Below the pieces are notes generated by a model, which worked only from the letters and a program-made list of their open reading frames with translations, searched no databases and had not been told where the DNA came from. A stretch of DNA of 6,781 nt, from NCBI GenBank assembly GCA_946482045.1, contig CAMLPZ010000236.1:1-6781 (forward strand). The letters are read 5' to 3'. Position 1 is the stretch's first letter. Each line of letters opens with the position of its first letter. Below are positions 4,710-6,781 of this stretch, piece after piece. This stretch comes from an uncultured Asticcacaulis sp. (GTDB lineage: Bacteria > Pseudomonadota > Alphaproteobacteria > Caulobacterales > Caulobacteraceae). Made by a program: the position numbers and the translations under genes.

Positions 4710-6206
4710 ATGGCTCAACTCGATCCCCGTCGCCAACCCGTCCGACTGACGCCGATGTTGTTTGCGTCGGCGACCGCACTGACGGTCGGGACCCTGATGT
4801 GGAAAGTCCTCCAGCCCCTACCCGTTGCCGCGCCGATGGATCCGGCCGCCGCCCTCGCGCTTGAAACCCAGGCCTACGCCGAAGCCGCGGCACGCCCTGG
4901 TTATACCCAGCCCGTTGAAATGGACATTGCACTCGGCAAAAACGAAGACCTGACCGCCGCGGTTATCCGCACCGGCGTCGCGCCCGCCGAAGCCAAGGCC
5001 GCTGTTAACCTGCTGTCCAAGGCGTTCAACATTTCCACACTCAAGCCCGGCGCCAAGATGGAGGCGGCAATCGCCCCTGCGGCCGACGGCGGCAAGCGCC
5101 CGGCACAACTGGTTGGACTGACCGTCCGTACCGGCGCCGCCAAGCAACTGACCCTGACCACATCGCGCGACGGCGCCATGCGTCTGCGCGCGCTTGAAGA
5201 AGCTGTCCGCGACGAACGCCTGATCGCCATTGGCGAATTCAACGGCTCGCTGTTCTCGTCCGCCGCGACGCTGGGCGCGACCGCCTCCCTGACCCGGCAG
5301 GTTCAGAACCTGTTCGCGCACAAGCTCGACTTCCAGCGTGACATCAAGGCCGGCGACACCTTCAAGCTGGTCTTCGACCGCAAAGTGACCGAGAGCGGCC
5401 GCACGGTCGAAGCCGGCAACCTGCTGTATGCCGAGGTCGAGGCCAAGGGCGGCGTCGGCCGCTTCTATTCCTTCCAGCCGCAGGGCAGCCGCGATGTCCA
5501 GTTCTTCGATGAGAACGGCAAAAATATCAAGGGTTTCCTACTAACCACACCGGTCGACGGAGCGCGCATCTCGTCCAGCTTCGGCATGCGTTTCCATCCG
5601 GTCCTGGGCTTTAACCGCATGCATACCGGCATGGACTTCGCGGCGCCTACGGGCACGCCGATCCTGGCCGCCGGCGATGGCGTCGTCGCCGACGCCAAGT
5701 GGTGGGGCGGCTACGGCCGCTGGGTTCGCCTGCAGCACGGTTCCAACTGGGAAACCGGCTATGCCCACATGTCATCGATCAAGGTCCGTCCGGGCCAGCG
5801 CGTCCGCCAGGGCGACGTCATCGGTTATGTTGGCACGACCGGCCGTTCGACCGGCCCGCACCTGCATTTCGAAGTCTGGAACAACCGCCGCCCGGTCGAT
5901 CCACGCAGCAGCAAGGTGCCGCAATCCAAGATTCTGGCTGGCCAGGACATGATCGCCTTCCGCGCCCGCAAGCGCGAGATCGATACCATGATCGCCGCCG
6001 CCGAAGTCAAGCGCGAAGACCAGCCGTCGATCTCACACGCCGTCGCCATGAAGGCCAGCACCTACCACTACGAGAACGAGAACGCGACCAGCCGCCCGGA
6101 AGTGCAGAAGGCGTCGCTCATCGCCCAGACCGAGCCCAGCCGTATGCGCAGGAACGACCTGATGCCGCTCAAGCCGGCCCTGTCGTCGACGCGCGGCATG
6201 CGGTAG
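4710..6206 (+). CDS. M23 family peptidoglycan metallo-endopeptidase (MepM/Csd3-like)
   Basis: This gene encodes a 498-aa membrane-anchored zinc endopeptidase expected to cut peptide cross-links of peptidoglycan in the periplasm. Residues 1-12 are polar and basic, and a hydrophobic anchor follows at about 13-34 (LTPMLFASATALTVGTLMWKVL). Residues about 66-122 resemble the LysM/OapA-like domain of MepM and Csd3. About 165-285 matches the second Csd3-type N domain, with LDFQRDIKAGDTFKLVFDR. The M23 domain is at about 286-395: H305-x3-D309 (HTGMD), H353 in GYAHMS, and the HLH motif H384/H386. All zinc and catalytic residues are present, so it should be active, unlike degenerate LytM factors. A polar tail of about 100 residues (400-498), rich in Lys, Glu and Arg, extends beyond the catalytic domain. 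It is divergent from ydbH and lies 8 nt upstream of the DUF1801 gene. The exact substrate bond is inferred from MepM (D-Ala-mDAP). Confidence 0.94.
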   Translation: MAQLDPRRQPVRLTPMLFASATALTVGTLMWKVLQPLPVAAPMDPAAALALETQAYAEAAARPGYTQPVEMDIALGKNEDLTAAVIRTGVAPAEAKAAVNLLSKAFNISTLKPGAKMEAAIAPAADGGKRPAQLVGLTVRTGAAKQLTLTTSRDGAMRLRALEEAVRDERLIAIGEFNGSLFSSAATLGATASLTRQVQNLFAHKLDFQRDIKAGDTFKLVFDRKVTESGRTVEAGNLLYAEVEAKGGVGRFYSFQPQGSRDVQFFDENGKNIKGFLLTTPVDGARISSSFGMRFHPVLGFNRMHTGMDFAAPTGTPILAAGDGVVADAKWWGGYGRWVRLQHGSNWETGYAHMSSIKVRPGQRVRQGDVIGYVGTTGRSTGPHLHFEVWNNRRPVDPRSSKVPQSKILAGQDMIAFRARKREIDTMIAAAEVKREDQPSISHAVAMKASTYHYENENATSRPEVQKASLIAQTEPSRMRRNDLMPLKPALSSTRGMR

Positions 6207-6214
6207 CCGCACCT

Positions 6215-6625
6215 TTGACGCCATTTTCGGATACGTCCGTCCAGGCGGTTTTCGACAATTATCCTGATACCGCCCGGCCGCATATGCTGGCCCTGCGCCA
6301 CCTTGTGTTCAAGACGGCGACAGAGCTACCCGAAGTCGGCGTTCTGGAAGAAACCTTGAAATGGGGCGAACCCGCCTATCTAACACCCGTAAGCCGCAGT
6401 GGCACGACGATCCGCATGGACTGGAAGCCGCGTGCGCCAGATGTCTGCGCGCTGTACTTCAACTGCCAAACCACGCTTGTGGAGACGTTTCGCACGCTGT
6501 TTCCGGAAGCCTTCAGCTTTGAAGGCAATCGCGCGCTCCTGTTGCCGCTTTCCGAGCCGTTGCCGGATGACGCGATAAAGACCTGCATAGCGGCCGCACT
6601 CACGTACCATAAACCTAGAGGCTAG
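6215..6625 (+). CDS. DUF1801 domain protein (YdhG-like)
   Basis: This gene encodes a 136-aa protein of the DUF1801/YdhG-like family, whose function is not established. Recognisable parts are the helical start (VQAVFDNYPDTARPHMLALRHLVF), the core LEETLKWGEPAYL (about 44-56), YFNCQT (81-86), TLFPEAFSFEGNRALLLPL (about 94-112) and a C-terminal AALTYHK. The domain looks complete and no signal peptide is present, so it is probably cytoplasmic. The reading frame is open far upstream inside the peptidase gene, but that part is only an out-of-frame shadow. The TTG at 6215, 8 nt after the peptidase stop, gives MTPFSDTSV, which fits the family's usual N-terminus. The next ATG (6284) would cut into the domain. 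No good Shine-Dalgarno precedes it, so it may depend on translational coupling to the peptidase. Confidence 0.85.
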   Translation: MTPFSDTSVQAVFDNYPDTARPHMLALRHLVFKTATELPEVGVLEETLKWGEPAYLTPVSRSGTTIRMDWKPRAPDVCALYFNCQTTLVETFRTLFPEAFSFEGNRALLLPLSEPLPDDAIKTCIAAALTYHKPRG

Positions 6626-6631
6626 CCCTTT

Positions 6632-6659
6632 ACCTTCTCCCCGTTTGCGGGGAGAAGGT
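6632..6659 (+). terminator. Strong GC-rich hairpin after the peptidase operon (REP-like head)
   Basis: ACCTTCTCCCCG (6632-6643) and CGGGGAGAAGGT (6648-6659) form a perfect 12-bp stem closed by a TTTG loop, starting 6 nt after the DUF1801 stop. It could stop or stabilise transcripts, but no T-run follows. It also fits the head of a dispersed palindromic repeat, as the similar inverted hairpin at 6734-6759 suggests. Confidence 0.55.
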
Positions 6660-6733
6660 GGTTCGCTTGCGAACCGGATGAGGGGCATAACACTGGCTCA
6701 GCGAGGCTCGACGGCCGTTGCCCCTCACCCTAG

Positions 6734-6759
6734 CCCTCTCCCCGCAAGCGGGGAGAGGG
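6734..6759 (-). repeat. Inverted second hairpin of the palindromic element
   Basis: CCCTCTCCCCGC (6734-6745) and GCGGGGAGAGGG (6748-6759) are perfect 12-bp arms with a 2-nt centre. The preceding CCCCTCACCCTAG (6721-6733) is the tail of the same unit read on the minus strand. The last 21 bases of the window show nothing further. Confidence 0.65.
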
Positions 6760-6781
6760 AACTTGGTCTCTACTCCAAACG

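Larger units (their letters stand above)
6632..6759. repeat. Composite REP/BIME-like palindromic element
   Basis: Four inverted repeats are packed in 128 bp. They are a 12-bp stem at 6632-6659; GGTTCGC/GCGAACC at 6660-6675; TGAGGGGCA (6679-6687) against TGCCCCTCA (6719-6727); and CCCTCTCCCCGC/GCGGGGAGAGGG at 6734-6759. The outer hairpins share a CTCCCCG...CGGGGAG core, and each is followed inwards by TGAGGGGCA on its own strand. The block is therefore two related elements facing each other around a 31-bp centre. C/T-rich palindromes of this type recur between genes in many proteobacterial genomes. They are probably non-autonomous repeats, mobilised or maintained in trans; that part is inference. 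Confidence 0.7.

Noticed and set aside
4501..5321. Minus-strand frames of 143 and 167 aa opposite the peptidase start and leader
   Set aside because: Their composition is typical of antisense GC-rich frames and no domain or credible start site is seen.
5699..6214. Long upstream extension of the DUF1801 frame into the peptidase gene
   Set aside because: The extension overlaps the M23 catalytic domain out of frame and reads as low-complexity Arg/Pro-rich sequence. Only the part from 6215 shows family features.
1..6781. CRISPR array, tRNA, rRNA, transposase, phage or toxin-antitoxin genes
   Set aside because: None is seen: no regularly spaced repeats, no cloverleaf-forming sequence, and no frame with such domains.

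Overview
The window looks like chromosomal DNA of an alphaproteobacterium, most likely a member of the Caulobacterales. The reasons are high-GC coding sequence with strong third-position GC bias, weak or absent Shine-Dalgarno sequences at some starts, a near-consensus CtrA-type box (TTAA-N7-TTAG), GANTC methylation sites around the central intergenic region, and protein families typical of the group. This placement is inference; no rRNA or marker gene is present.

Left two thirds (26-4109, minus strand): a three-gene operon reading ydbH - ynbE - ydbL. It encodes a very large inner-membrane-anchored AsmA/TamB-like bridge protein (YdbH, 1143 aa), a 60-aa outer-membrane lipoprotein (YnbE) and a secreted DUF1318 protein (YdbL). 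In E. coli this trio forms one of three partly redundant systems (with TamB and YhdP) for moving phospholipids from the inner to the outer membrane. Gene order and spacing fit one transcript. The ydbL ribosome-binding site overlaps the ynbE stop codon.

Centre (4110-4709): a 600-bp divergent intergenic region without a convincing gene. It holds a possible TTGACA promoter, two 6-3-6 dyads exactly 30 bp apart, a CtrA-like box enclosed in an 8-bp inverted repeat, and then a run of consecutive stem-loops up to the start of the next gene. Some of these stems share arms, so they cannot all form at once. This is the most unusual part of the window: a candidate long structured 5' leader or an undescribed non-coding RNA.

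Right (4710-6625, plus strand): an M23 peptidoglycan endopeptidase of the MepM/Csd3 type with an N-terminal membrane anchor and all catalytic motifs intact. It is followed after 8 nt by a DUF1801 (YdhG-like) protein that appears to start at TTG. The peptidase and the YdbH system both serve the cell envelope and share one divergent control region.

Right end (6626-6781): a composite of palindromic repeats. Two C/G-rich hairpins are arranged in opposite orientation around a 9-bp inverted repeat, resembling REP/BIME-type extragenic elements. The first may also end transcription of the peptidase operon.
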